A stretch of DNA of 64,000 bases from Leptasterias polaris. Lineage: Eukaryota > Echinodermata > Asteroidea > Forcipulatida > Asteriidae. The notes under the pieces were generated by a model. The model saw nothing but the letters and a program-made list of their open reading frames with translations, did not search any database and was not told the DNA's origin. Of the stretch, positions 12,001 to 24,000 are shown in pieces. Location: positions 4,588,001 through 4,652,000 of the forward strand of contig JAZGTN010000025.1 of assembly GCA_037783415.1 (NCBI GenBank), read 5' to 3'. Position 1 is the first letter of the stretch; every line of letters begins with the position of its first letter. Position numbers and translations under genes: made by a program.

Positions 12001-15000
12001 GACACAGGTTCCTCAGTTTCAGTCGTAGATGGTGATGATGAGATAAGCCGTATGCTGATTGCTCTGATAAAGGCAGTTCGTGTTAATTTTCCGTCAACAC
12101 TGGGCAGATCATTGTCTCCTTCAACGAGAGGCAAGTAGTCCAACTTGATGTAAGTTGTGCCATTTTCTACTTGTATAGTAATTAGATCTGAGGTAGACTG
12201 TAAGCTTTCCTGAAGGCCTGCTTCACCATCCATATTCTCCAAACAGTAACCTGCAGATAAATACGTTATTAATGGTATCAAATTTGTAACGTATGTCGGT
12301 GCAAAAACCTAAAGTTTTAAGGCTAGTCTGATTATCAGTTAACCTAAATTACCTGGAGTTGTTGGTAGCTGAGGAGTTGTGGTGCTAACGGTTGTGCTAG
12401 TTGTGGTTTGTGTAGTCGTCGAGACTTCTAAAATGGCAAAAAATATTTTAGGTTAATTAAATCCATCTGAGGTGATGATCAAGGTTAACCAACTTTTATT
12501 GAGTGATCTGAAATCATGAAACACAGAAGCACCCCAAAAATTAACTGTTTGCTGAAACCGAGTTTTAATGAGCGAAAAAAAAACGTTCATTCGTTGGGAA
12601 AAGGAAAAGATTACCTTCAGCACATCCCAAGACGGTTAACTCAATAGTTGCTCCACTCACACCTAGGACATCAATGAAGTTGACCTGGAGTTCCTTTATA
12701 CCTTGTAGTAATGGTTCGTCGGTGGAAAATATCTTCACTTCTGATTGAATGGCCTCAATAGAAAGGGTAAACTGTGAACAGGACAATGAAGGTATTTGCT
12801 TTACTACAAAATACTAATCAATGACCGCATTTTATAAAATAAAATATAAAACAAGTAAAACATGTGTATTAGTATTTAAGTGCTCTCGCTCACCTCCCCG
12901 TTTGAATCATCGGTCACTACTTGCTTGAAATCTGTGTCGTCTACTTTCTTAACAAACACTGTGAACGTGATCTTGACTGACTGAGGTGCAGTTGAACCAG
13001 CCTTTGGTGTGGTCTTTCCTTCTGATTGCCCGGCAGTGACACTTGATGTGGTTTTCTTCAAAGTAATAATAACTCCACGAAGATTGATACTGTTTGTGAA
13101 CTCTCGCTCTAAGACTGCACTTCTGCCAACAGCCTGCTCAATTGGTAACTTGGAAAATGTTAGCAAGTGTGTGTCATTGGCATTGACGAGATCTCCTCTT
13201 GTCTTGTCTTTTGACTCTACACCATTTTCGCTATCCATATTTTGAAGACAGTACCCTGAAAAGACAGAAATGTGTGATAAATACACCAGACGGATTGATC
13301 AGAGGAAAGGTTGTTGCTGTAGTCGATTTTACTTCTCGTAACCTAAATAATGTAAGTCTTACCTTTTGTGGTTGAAAGCTGAGATGTTGTTGAGGTTGTT
13401 GTTTGTTCTGTGCTTGTCTGAGTTGGTGTTGTAACTGCCATGGTGCTTGTGGATTCTTCGGTTGTGGTCGTTGGTGTTGTCACCGAGACTGTTGTAGTTG
13501 CTAACTGAGTTGTGGTAAATTCTACGACCAAAATAAGGACAAAATTGGTATCAGAATACTTTTTAATACTTGGAAAATAAAAGGGTCTGAAGACAATTCC
13601 TGTCAAAGCGTTGCGTATAGGTATTGAGCATTTGTTTTATAAATGAATGTCTCAGGTTCGAGAGACTGAAATACTGTTTTCCTGCTACTACCAGCTTACC
13701 TTCTGCACAGCCCAAAACATGTAGTTCTAAAGAAGCAGAATCAACACCGGTGACCTGTAGGACAGACACACGGAATGCCAAAACCCCTTTAAGGGTTCCA
13801 TCTGCACTCTTCAGGAGCATCTGCGATGGTTGCTTACTGACTGGTGTGAATGTGATCACCTGAGAGGAAAGAATAGTTAAACAAATTCAGAAAGTCCTCC
13901 TAACCCTTTGTGCACACATTTTTTAACAAACTGTTAGAAACTTGACTCTGATAATAAAGGTGTAAAAGTATTTCTAATTTCTCACCTGGGCTTCTTGCGT
14001 GCCTTCTAGCAACAGGGGCTTAAAGTCAATGTCTGTTTCTTTCTTGGTGAAGAATTTAAGTGTCACAGACACAGGTTCCTCAGTTCCAGTCGTAGATGGT
14101 GTCGAAGATGATGATGATGAGATAAGCTGTATGCTGATTGCTCTGATAAAGGCAGTTCGTGTTAATTTTCCGTCAACACTGGGCAGATCATTGTCTCCTT
14201 CAACGAGAGGCAAGCTGTCCAACGTGATGTAAGTTGTGCCATTTTCTACTTGTATAGTAATTAGATCTGAGGTAGACATTAAGCTTTCCTGAAGGCCTGC
14301 TTCACCATCCATATTCTCCAAACAGTAACCTGCAGATAAATACGTTATTAATGGTATCAAATTTGTCACGTATGTCGGTGCAAAAACCTAAAGATTTAAG
14401 GCTAGTCTGATTATCAGTTAACGTAAATTACCTGGAGTTGTTGGTAGCTGAGGAGCTATGGTGCTAACAGTTGTGCTTGTTGTTGTGGTTTTTCTTGCTA
14501 TTAATTTTGAATAAACGAAAAAGACAATTGAGAACAATTCATTAAGTGCATATTCAATAAGCAGAATGTGACATCTTCTGAAATTAAACTAACTTGGTTG
14601 ACTTTATTGAAGCCAAAATACGTATTAAAACATTTGTAACAATGAAATGATCCACCATGCATTACAAAAAACAATAACATTTTAATTGGTGCATGGATTT
14701 ACTTACTAGTAGGCCTACGTGGGCTTCTGGTCGTAGTAGGAACCTGATAAGTTTCTCCAGTTAGCAGACCTAAAGGGTTAATCAATTTTTTTTAAACATT
14801 CAAACAAAAGAAATTGAATTTGTATTCGTTTTCGTTCGTTTTTCTTAATATATTAACTTGCTCTTGTTGTCAAGACTCTTTTTTAAATAAATAAGATTTT
14901 TCTACCTTGAGTTGTAGGGGATTCAGTCATTTTGTATTCAGTTGTTGTGAACTCTGGAAAAGCAAAAAGTGACTGGTCAGTAATTAGTTGATCTTCGAAC

Positions 15001-18000
15001 AATATTCTGTATTTTCTGTATATTATGTATAGTTTAAAGTGGTAGTACACAAAAATGCAATGATATCAAACACTGTTATGGAAATTAAAAATCCAAAAAC
15101 CCTTCTGGATAACAGAACAAGACGTTGTGTCACAAAGGACTTTAAGGCAAGTAATACCATTATGTGCTGATGTGCAATGCTAACAAATAATGTGCATTGA
15201 TTGATCTGAACACAGGAATTTATGACAGAACCCATCTCCCCCCTAAAAAATACACCCCCCAAAAAACTCCACAAACAAACAAACAAACAAACAAACAAAC
15301 AAACAAACAAACAAATAACCAGAGCGTCTGCTCGATCTAATAATAATAATAATAGGCCTAGTGGCTTCTTATACAGCGCACATATATGTTGCTCATTGAC
15401 ACTCAAGGCGCTTCAAAAGTCACTATTTTCCTGCAAGGTATGTGGAGCTACGTTTTCAAGTATGAGACCTATTCCTTTACATAGCACCATGTAATGGCCG
15501 ACAAGGTGCTGTTGCGCAATTTCCAGCCAATCACACCAGGAACACCGGGGCGAACCCCTTCTCTTTTCGATAAGTGCACTGGGTTCTTGTACATGCACTA
15601 CACAACACATGGATCCAACGGCGTTACGTACAATCCGAAAGACAAAGCAATAATGGTTAAGTGTTTTGCTTAAAGGAAACAAGTGTCACGACTTGGACTC
15701 GAACCAACACTCTGCTGATCTGAAAAACACAGCTTGAGTCCGGTGCTCTTATCCGCTCTGCCACGACACGCCGATTCTTTTAATAAAAGAAGAACATTCT
15801 TTCCCTTCTACTAGGAATGTATTACCTTCAGCACATCCCAAGACGGTGAACTCAATAGTTGCTCCACTCACACCTAGGACATCAATGAAGTTGACCTGGA
15901 GTTCCTTTATACCTTGTAGTAATGGTTCGTCGATGGAAAATATCTTCACTTCTGATTGAATGGCCTCAATAGAAAGGGTAAACTGTGAACAGGACAATGA
16001 AGGTATTTGTTTACTACAAAATACTAATCAATGACCGCATTTTATAAAATAAAATATAAAACAAGTAAAACATGTGTATTAGTATTTAAGTGCTCTCGCT
16101 CACCTCCCCGTTTGAATCATCGGTCACTACTTGCTTGAAATCTGTGTCGTCTACTTTCTTAACAAACACTGTGAACGTGATCTTGACTGACTGAGGTGCA
16201 GTTGAACCAGCCTTTGGTGTGGTCTTTCCTTCTGATTGCCCGGCAGTGACACTTGATGTGGTTTTCTTCAAAGTAATAATAACTCCACGAAGATTGATAC
16301 TGTTTGTGAACTCTCGCTCTAAGACGGCACTTCTGCCAACAGCCTGCTCAATTGGTAACTTGGAAAATGTTAGCAAGTGTGTGTCATTGGCATTGACGAG
16401 ATCTCCTCTTGTCTTGTCTTTTGACTCTACACCATTTTCGCTATCCATATTTTGAAGACAGTACCCTGAAAAGACAGAAATGTGTGATAAATACACCAGA
16501 CGGATTGATCAGAGGAAAGGTTGTTGCTGTAGTCGATTTTACTTCTCGTAACCTAAATAATGTAAGTCTTACCTTTTGTGGTTGAAAGCTGAGATGTTGT
16601 TGAGGTTGTTGTTTGTTCTGTGCTTGTCTGAGTTGGTGTTGTAACTGCCATGGTGCTTGTGGATTCTTCGGTTGTGGTCGTTGGTGTTGTCACCGAGACT
16701 GTTGTAGTTGCTAACTGAGTTGTGGTAAATTCTACGACCAAAATAAGGACAAAATTGGTATCAGAATACTTTTTAATACTTGGAAAATAAAAGGGTCTGA
16801 AGACAATTCCTGTCAAAGCGTTGCGTATAGGTATCGAGCATTTGTTTTATAAATGAATGTCTCAGGTTCGAGAGACTGAAATACTGTTTTCCTGCTACTA
16901 CCAGCTTACCTTCTGCACAGCCCAAAACATGTAGTTCTAAAGTAGCAGAATCAACACCGGTGACCTGTAGGACAGACACACGGAATGCCAAAACCCCTTT
17001 AAGGGTTCCATCTGCACTCTTCAGGAGCATCTGCGATGGTTGCTTACTGACTGGTGTGAATGTGATCACCTGAGAGGAAAGAATAGTTAAACAAATTCAG
17101 AAAGTCCTCCTAACCCTTTGTGCACACATTTTTTAACAAACTGTTAGAAACTTGACTCTGATAATAAAGGTGTAAAAGTATTTCTAATTTCTCACCTGGG
17201 CTTCTTGCGTGCCTTCTAGCAACAGGGGCTTAAAGTCAATGTCTGTTTCTTTCTTGGTGAAGAATTTAAGTGTCACAGACACAGGTTCCTCAGTTTCAGT
17301 CGTAGATGGTGATGATGAGATAAGCCGTATGCTGATTGCTCTGATAAAGGCAGTTCGTGTTAATTTTCCGTCAACACTGGGCAGATCATTGTCTCCTTCA
17401 ACGAGAGGCAAGTAGTCCAACTTGATGTAAGTTGTGCCATTTTCTACTTGTATAGTAATTAGATCTGAGGTAGACTGTAAGCTTTCCTGAAGCCCTGCTT
17501 CACCATCCATATTCTCAAAACAGTAACCTGCAGATAAATACGTTATTAATGGTATCAAATTTGTCACGTATGTCGGTGCAAAAACCTAAAGTTTTAAGGC
17601 TAGTCTGATTATCAGTTAACCTAAATTACCTGGAGTTGTTGGTAGCTGAGGAGCTGTGGTGCTAACGGTTGTGCTAGTTGTGGTTTGTGTAGTCGTCGAG
17701 ACTTCTAAAATGGCAAAAAATATTTTAGGTTAATTAAATCCATCTGAGGTGATGATCAAGGTTAACCAACTTTTATTGAGTGATCTGAAATCATGAAACA
17801 CAGAAGCACCAAAAAAATTTACTGTTTGCTGAAACCGAGTTTTAATGAGCGAAAAAAACCCGTTCATTCGTTGGGAAAAGGAAAAGATTACCTTCAGCAC
17901 ATCCCAAGACGGTTAACTCAATAGTTGCTCCACTCACACCTAGGACATCAATGAAGTTGACCTGGAGTTCCTTTATACCTTGTAGTAATGGTTCGTCGAT

Positions 18001-21000
18001 GGAAAATATCTTCACTTCTGATTGAATGGCCTCAATAGAAAGGGTAAACTGTGAACAGGACAATGAAGGTATTTGCTTTACTACAAAATACTAATCAATG
18101 ACCGCAGTTTATAAAATAAAATATAAAACAAGTAAAACATGTGTATTAGTATTTAAGTGCTCTCGCTCACCTCCCCGTTTGAATCATCGGTCACTACTTG
18201 CTTGAAATCTGTGTCGTCTACTTTCTTAACAAACACTGTGAACGTGATCTTGACTGACTGAGGTGCAGTTGAACCAGCCTTTGGTGTGGTCTTTCCTTCT
18301 GATTGCCCGGCAGTGACACTTGATGTGGTTTTCTTCAAAGTAATAATAACTCCACGAAGATTGATACTGTTTGTGAACTCTCGCTCTAAGACTGCACTTC
18401 TGCCAACAGCCTGCTCAATTGGTAACTTGGAAAATGTTAGCAAGTGTGTGTCATTGGCATTGACGAGATCTCCTCTTGTCTTGTCTTTTGACTCTACACC
18501 ATTTTCGCTATCCATATTTTGAAGACAGTACCCTGAAAAGACAGAAATGTGTGATAAATACACCAGACGGATTGATCAGAGGAAAGGTTGTTGCTATAGT
18601 CGATTTTACTTCTCGTAACCTAAATAATGTAAGTCTTACCTTTTGTGGTTGAAAGCTGAGATGTTGTTGAGGTTGTTGTTTGTTCTGTGCTTGTCTGAGT
18701 TGGTGTTGTAACTGCCATGGTGCTTGTGGATTCTTCGGTTGTGGTCGTTGGTGTTGTCACCGAGACTGTTGTAGTTGCTAACTGAGTTGTGGTAAATTCT
18801 ACGACCAAAATAAGGACAAAATTGGTATCAGAATACTTTTTAATACTTGGAAAATAAAAGGGTCTGAAGACAATTCCTGTCAAAGCGTTGCGTATAGGTA
18901 TCGAGCATTTGTTTTATAAATGAATGTCTCAGGTTCGAGAGACTGAAATACTGTTTTCCTGCTACTACCAGCTTACCTTCTGCACAGCCCAAAACATGTA
19001 GTTCTAAAGTAGCAGAATCAACACCGGTGACCTGTAGGACAGACACACGGAATGCCAAAACCCCTTTAAGGGTTCCATCTGCACTCTTCAGGAGCATCTG
19101 CGATGGTTGCTTACTGACTGGTGTGAATGTGATCACCTGAGAGGAAAGAATAGTTAAACAAATTCAGAAAGTCCTCCTAACCCTTTGTGCACACATTTTT
19201 TAACAAACTGTTAGAAACTTGACTCTGATAATAAAGGTGTAAAAGTATTTCTAATTTCTCACCTGGGCTTCTTGCGTGCCTTCTAGCAACAGGGGCTTAA
19301 AGTCAATGTCTGTTTCTTTCTTGGTGAAGAATTTAAGTGTCACAGACACAGGTTCCTCAGTTTCAGTCGTAGATGGTGATGATGAGATAAGCCGTATGCT
19401 GATTGCTCTGATAAAGGCAGTTCGTGTTAATTTTCCGTCAACACTGGGCAGATCATTGTCTCCTTCAACGAGAGGCAAGTAGTCCAACTTGATGTAAGTT
19501 GTGCCATTTTCTACTTGTATAGTAATTAGATCTGAGGTAGACTGTAAGCTTTCCTGAAGGCCTGCTTCACCATCCATATTCTCAAAACAGTAACCTGCAG
19601 ATAAATACGTTATTAATGGTATCAAATTTGTCACGTATGTCGGTGCAAAAACCTAAAGTTTTAAGGCTAGTCTGATTATCAGTTAACCTAAATTACCTGG
19701 AGTTGTTGGTAGCTGAGGAGCTGTGGTGCTAACGGTTGTGCTAGTTGTGGTTTGTGTAGTCGTCGAGACTTCTAAAATGGCAAAAAATATTTTAGGTTAA
19801 TTAAATCCATCTGAGGTGATGATCAAGGTTAACCAACTTTTATTGAGTGATCTGAAATCATGAAACACAGAAGCACCAAAAAAATTAACTGTTTGCTGAA
19901 ACCGAGTTTTAATGAGCGAAAAAAAAACGTTCATTCGTTGGGAAAAGGAAAAGATTACCTTCAGCACATCCCAAGACGGTTAACTCAATAGTTGCTCCAC
20001 TCACACCTAGGACATCAATGAAGTTGACCTGGAGTTCCTTTATACCTTGTAGTAATGGTTCGTCGATGGAAAATATCTTCACTTCTGATTGAATGGCCTC
20101 AATAGAAAGGGTAAACTGTGAACAGGACAATGAAGGTATTTGCTTTACTACAAAATACTAATCAATGACCGCATTTTAGAAAATAAAATATAAAACAAGT
20201 AAAACATGTGTATTAGTATTTAAGTGCTCTCGCTCACCTCCCCGTTTGAATCATCGGTCACTACTTGCTTGAAATCTGTGTCGTCTACTTTCTTAACAAA
20301 CACTGTGAACGTGATCTTGACTGACTGAGGTGCAGTTGAACCAGCCTTTGGTGTGGTCTTTCCTTCTGATTGCCCGGCAGTGACACTTGATGTGGTTTTC
20401 TTCAAAGTAATAATAACTCCACGAAGATTGATACTGTTTGTGAACTCTCGCTCTAAGACTGCACTTCTGCCAACAGCCTGCTCAATTGGTAACTTGGAAA
20501 ATGTTAGCAAGTGTGTGTCATTGGCATTGACGAGATCTCCTCTTGTCTTGTCTTTTGACTCTACACCATTTTCGCTATCCATATTTTGAAGACAGTACCC
20601 TGAAAAGACAGAAATGTGTGATAAATACACCAGACGGATTGATCAGAGGAAAGGTTGTTGCTGTAGTCGATTTTACTTCTCGTAACCTAAATAATGTAAG
20701 TCTTACCTTTTGTGGTTGAAAGCTGAGATGTTGTTGAGGTTGTTGTTTGTTCTGTGCTTGTCTGAGTTGGTGTTGTAACTGCCATGGTGCTTGTGGATTC
20801 TTCGGTTGTGGTCGTTGGTGTTGTCACCGAGACTGTTGTAGTTGCTAACTGAGTTGTGGTAAATTCTACGACCAAAATAAGGACAAAATTGGTATCAGAA
20901 TACTGTTTAATACTTGGAAAATAAAAGGGTCTGAAGACAATTCCTGTCAAAGCGTTGCGTATAGGTATCGAGCATTTGTTTTATAAATGAATGTCTCAGG

Positions 21001-24000
21001 TTCGAGAGACTGAAATACTGTTTTCCTGCTACTACCAGCTTACCTTCTGCACAGCCCAAAACATGTAGTTCTAAAGTAGCAGAATCAACACCGGTGACCT
21101 GTAGGACAGACACACGGAATGCCAAAACCCCTTTAAGGGTTCCATCTGCACTCTTCAGGAGCATCTGCGATGGTTGCTTACTGACTGGTGTGAATGTGAT
21201 CACCTGAGAGGAAAGAATAGTTAAACAAATTCAGAAAGTCCTCCTAACCCTTTGTGCACACATTTTTTAACAAACTGTTAGAAACTTGACTCTGATAATA
21301 AAGGTGTAAAAGTATTTCTAATTTCTCACCTGGGCTTCTTGCGTGCCTTCTAGCAACAGGGGCTTAAAGTCAATGTCTGTTTCTTTCTTGGTGAAGAATT
21401 TAAGTGTCACAGACACAGGTTCCTCAGTTTCAGTCGTAGATGGTGATGATGAGATAAGCCGTATGCTGATTGCTCTGATAAAGGCAGTTCGTGTTAATTT
21501 TCCGTCAACACTGGGCAGATCATTGTCTCCTTCAACGAGAGGCAAGTAGTCCAACTTGATGTAAGTTGTGCCATTTTCTACTTGTATAGTAATTAGATCT
21601 GAGGTAGACTGTAAGCTTTCCTGAAGGCCTGCTTCACCATCCATATTCTCAAAACAGTAACCTGCAGATAAATACGTTATTAATGGTATCAAATTTGTCA
21701 CGTATGTCGGTGCAAAAAACCTAAAGTTTTAAGGCTAGTCTGATTATCAGTTAACCTAAATTACCTGGAGTTGTTGGTAGCTGAGGAGCTGTGGTGCTAA
21801 CGGTTGTGCTAGTTGTGGTTTGTGTAGTCGTCGAGACTTCTAAAATGGCAAAAAATATTTTAGGTTAATTAAATCCATCTGAGGTGATGATCAAGGTTAA
21901 CCAACTTTTATTGAGTGATCTGAAATCATGAAACACAGAAGCACCCCAAAAATTAACTGTTTGCTGAAACCGAGTTTTAATGAGCGAAAAAAAAACGTTC
22001 ATTCGTTGGGAAAAGGAAAAGATTACCTTCAGCACATCCCAAGACGGTGAACTCAATAGTTGCTCCACTCACACCTAGGACATCAATGAAGTTGACCTGG
22101 AGTTCCTTTATACCTTGTAGTAATGGTTCGTCGATGGAAAATATCTTCACTTCTGATTGAATGGCCTCAATAGAAAGGGTAAACTGTGAACAGGACAATG
22201 AAGGTATTTGCTTTACTACAAAATACTAATCAATGACCGCATTTTATAAAATAAAATATAAAACAAGTAAAACATGTGTATTAGTATTTAAGTGCTCTCG
22301 CTCACCTCCCCGTTTGAATCATCGGTCACTACTTGCTTGAAATCTGTGTCGTCTACTTTCTTAACAAACACTGTGAACGTGATCTTGACTGACTGAGGTG
22401 CAGTTGAACCAGCCTTTGGTGTGGTCTTTCCTTCTGATTGCCCGGCAGTGACACTTGATGTGGTTTTCTTCAAAGTAATAATAACTCCACGAAGATTGAT
22501 ACTGTTTGTGAACTCTCGCTCTAAGACTGCACTTCTGCCAACAGCCTGCTCAATTGGTAACTTGGAAAATGTTAGCAAGTGTGTGTCATTGGCATTGACG
22601 AGATCTCCTCTTGTCTTGTCTTTTGACTCTACACCATTTTCGCTATCCATATTTTGAAGACAGTACCCTGAAAAGACAGAAATGTGTGATAAATACACCA
22701 GACGGATTGATCAGAGGAAAGGTTGTTGCTGTAGTCGATTTTACTTCTCGTAACCTAAATAATGTAAGTCTTACCTTTTGTGGTTGAAAGCTGAGATGTT
22801 GTTGAGGTTGTTGTTTGTTCTGTGCTTGTCTGAGTTGGTGTTGTAACTGCCATGGTGCTTGTGGATTCTTCGGTTGTGGTCGTTGGTGTTGTCACCGAGA
22901 CTGTTGTAGTTGCTAACTGAGTTGTGGTAAATTCTACGACCAAAATAAGGACAAAATTGGTATCAGAATACTTTTTAATACTTGGAAAATAAAAGGGTCT
23001 GAAGACAATTCCTGTCAAAGCGTTGCGTATAGGTATCGAGCATTTGTTTTATAAATGAATGTCTCAGGTTCGAGAGACTGAAATACTGTTTTCCTGCTAC
23101 TACCAGCTTACCTTCTGCACAGCCCAAAACATGTAGTTCTAAAGTAGCAGAATCAACACCGGTGACCTGTAGGACAGACACACGGAATGCCAAAACCCCT
23201 TTAAGGGTTCCATCTGCACTCTTCAGGAGCATCTGCGATGGTTGCTTACTGACTGGTGTGAATGTGATCACCTGAGAGGAAAGAATAGTTAAACAAATTC
23301 AGAAAGTCCTCCTAACCCTTTGTGCACACATTTTTTAACAAACTGTTAGAAACTTGACTCTGATAATAAAGGTGTAAAAGTATTTCTAATTTCTCACCTG
23401 GGCTTCTTGCGTGCCTTCTAGCAACAGGGGCTTAAAGTCAATGTCTGTTTCTTTCTTGGTGAAGAATTTAAGTGTCACAGACACAGGTTCCTCAGTTTCA
23501 GTCGTAGATGGTGATGATGAGATAAGCCGTATGCTGATTGCTCTGATAAAGGCAGTTCGTGTTAATTTTCCGTCAACACTGGGCAGATCATTGTCTCCTT
23601 CAACGAGAGGCAAGTAGTCCAACTTGATGTAAGTTGTGCCATTTTCTACTTGTATAGTAATTAGATCTGAGGTAGACTGTAAGCTTTCCTGAAGGCCTGC
23701 TTCACCATCCATATTCTCAAAACAGTAACCTGCAGATAAATACGTTATTAATGGTATCAAATTTGTCACGTATGTCGGTGCAAAAACCTAAAGTTTTAAG
23801 GCTAGTCTGATTATCAGTTAACCTAAATTACCTGGAGTTGTTGGTAGCTGAGGAGCTGTGGTGCTAACGGTTGTGCTAGTTGTGGTTTGTGTAGTCGTCG
23901 AGACTTCTAAAATGGCAAAAAATATTTTAGGTTAATTAAATCCATCTGAGGTGATGATCAAGGTTAACCAACTTTTATTGAGTGATCTGAAATCATGAAA

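Larger units (their letters stand above)
14954..15825 (-). other. 872-nt intron of the first long-linker junction
   Basis: Lies between U8 D2C and the first long-linker exon. It holds a tRNA-derived SINE, a (TAA)n run and a (CAAA)11 tract on the + strand. The rest (about 14,954-15,230) is AT-rich with no gene seen. It replaces the 187-nt intron of ordinary junctions; apart from the flanking exons little of the short intron is recognisable. Confidence 0.75.

Noticed and set aside
15023..15406. Minus-strand open frame with repeated LFVC residues
   Set aside because: Produced by translation of the (CAAA)n tract and SINE tail inside an intron; its length follows the repeat number.
15413..15682. 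An 89-codon minus-strand open frame found in all four long introns
   Set aside because: It lies wholly in the body of the tRNA-derived SINE and has no splice connection to the frame of the host gene.
15684..15771. A functional tRNA-Leu gene
   Set aside because: A- and B-boxes are good, but anticodon and T stems pair poorly and a SINE body and (ATT)n tail follow directly, so it is a SINE head.
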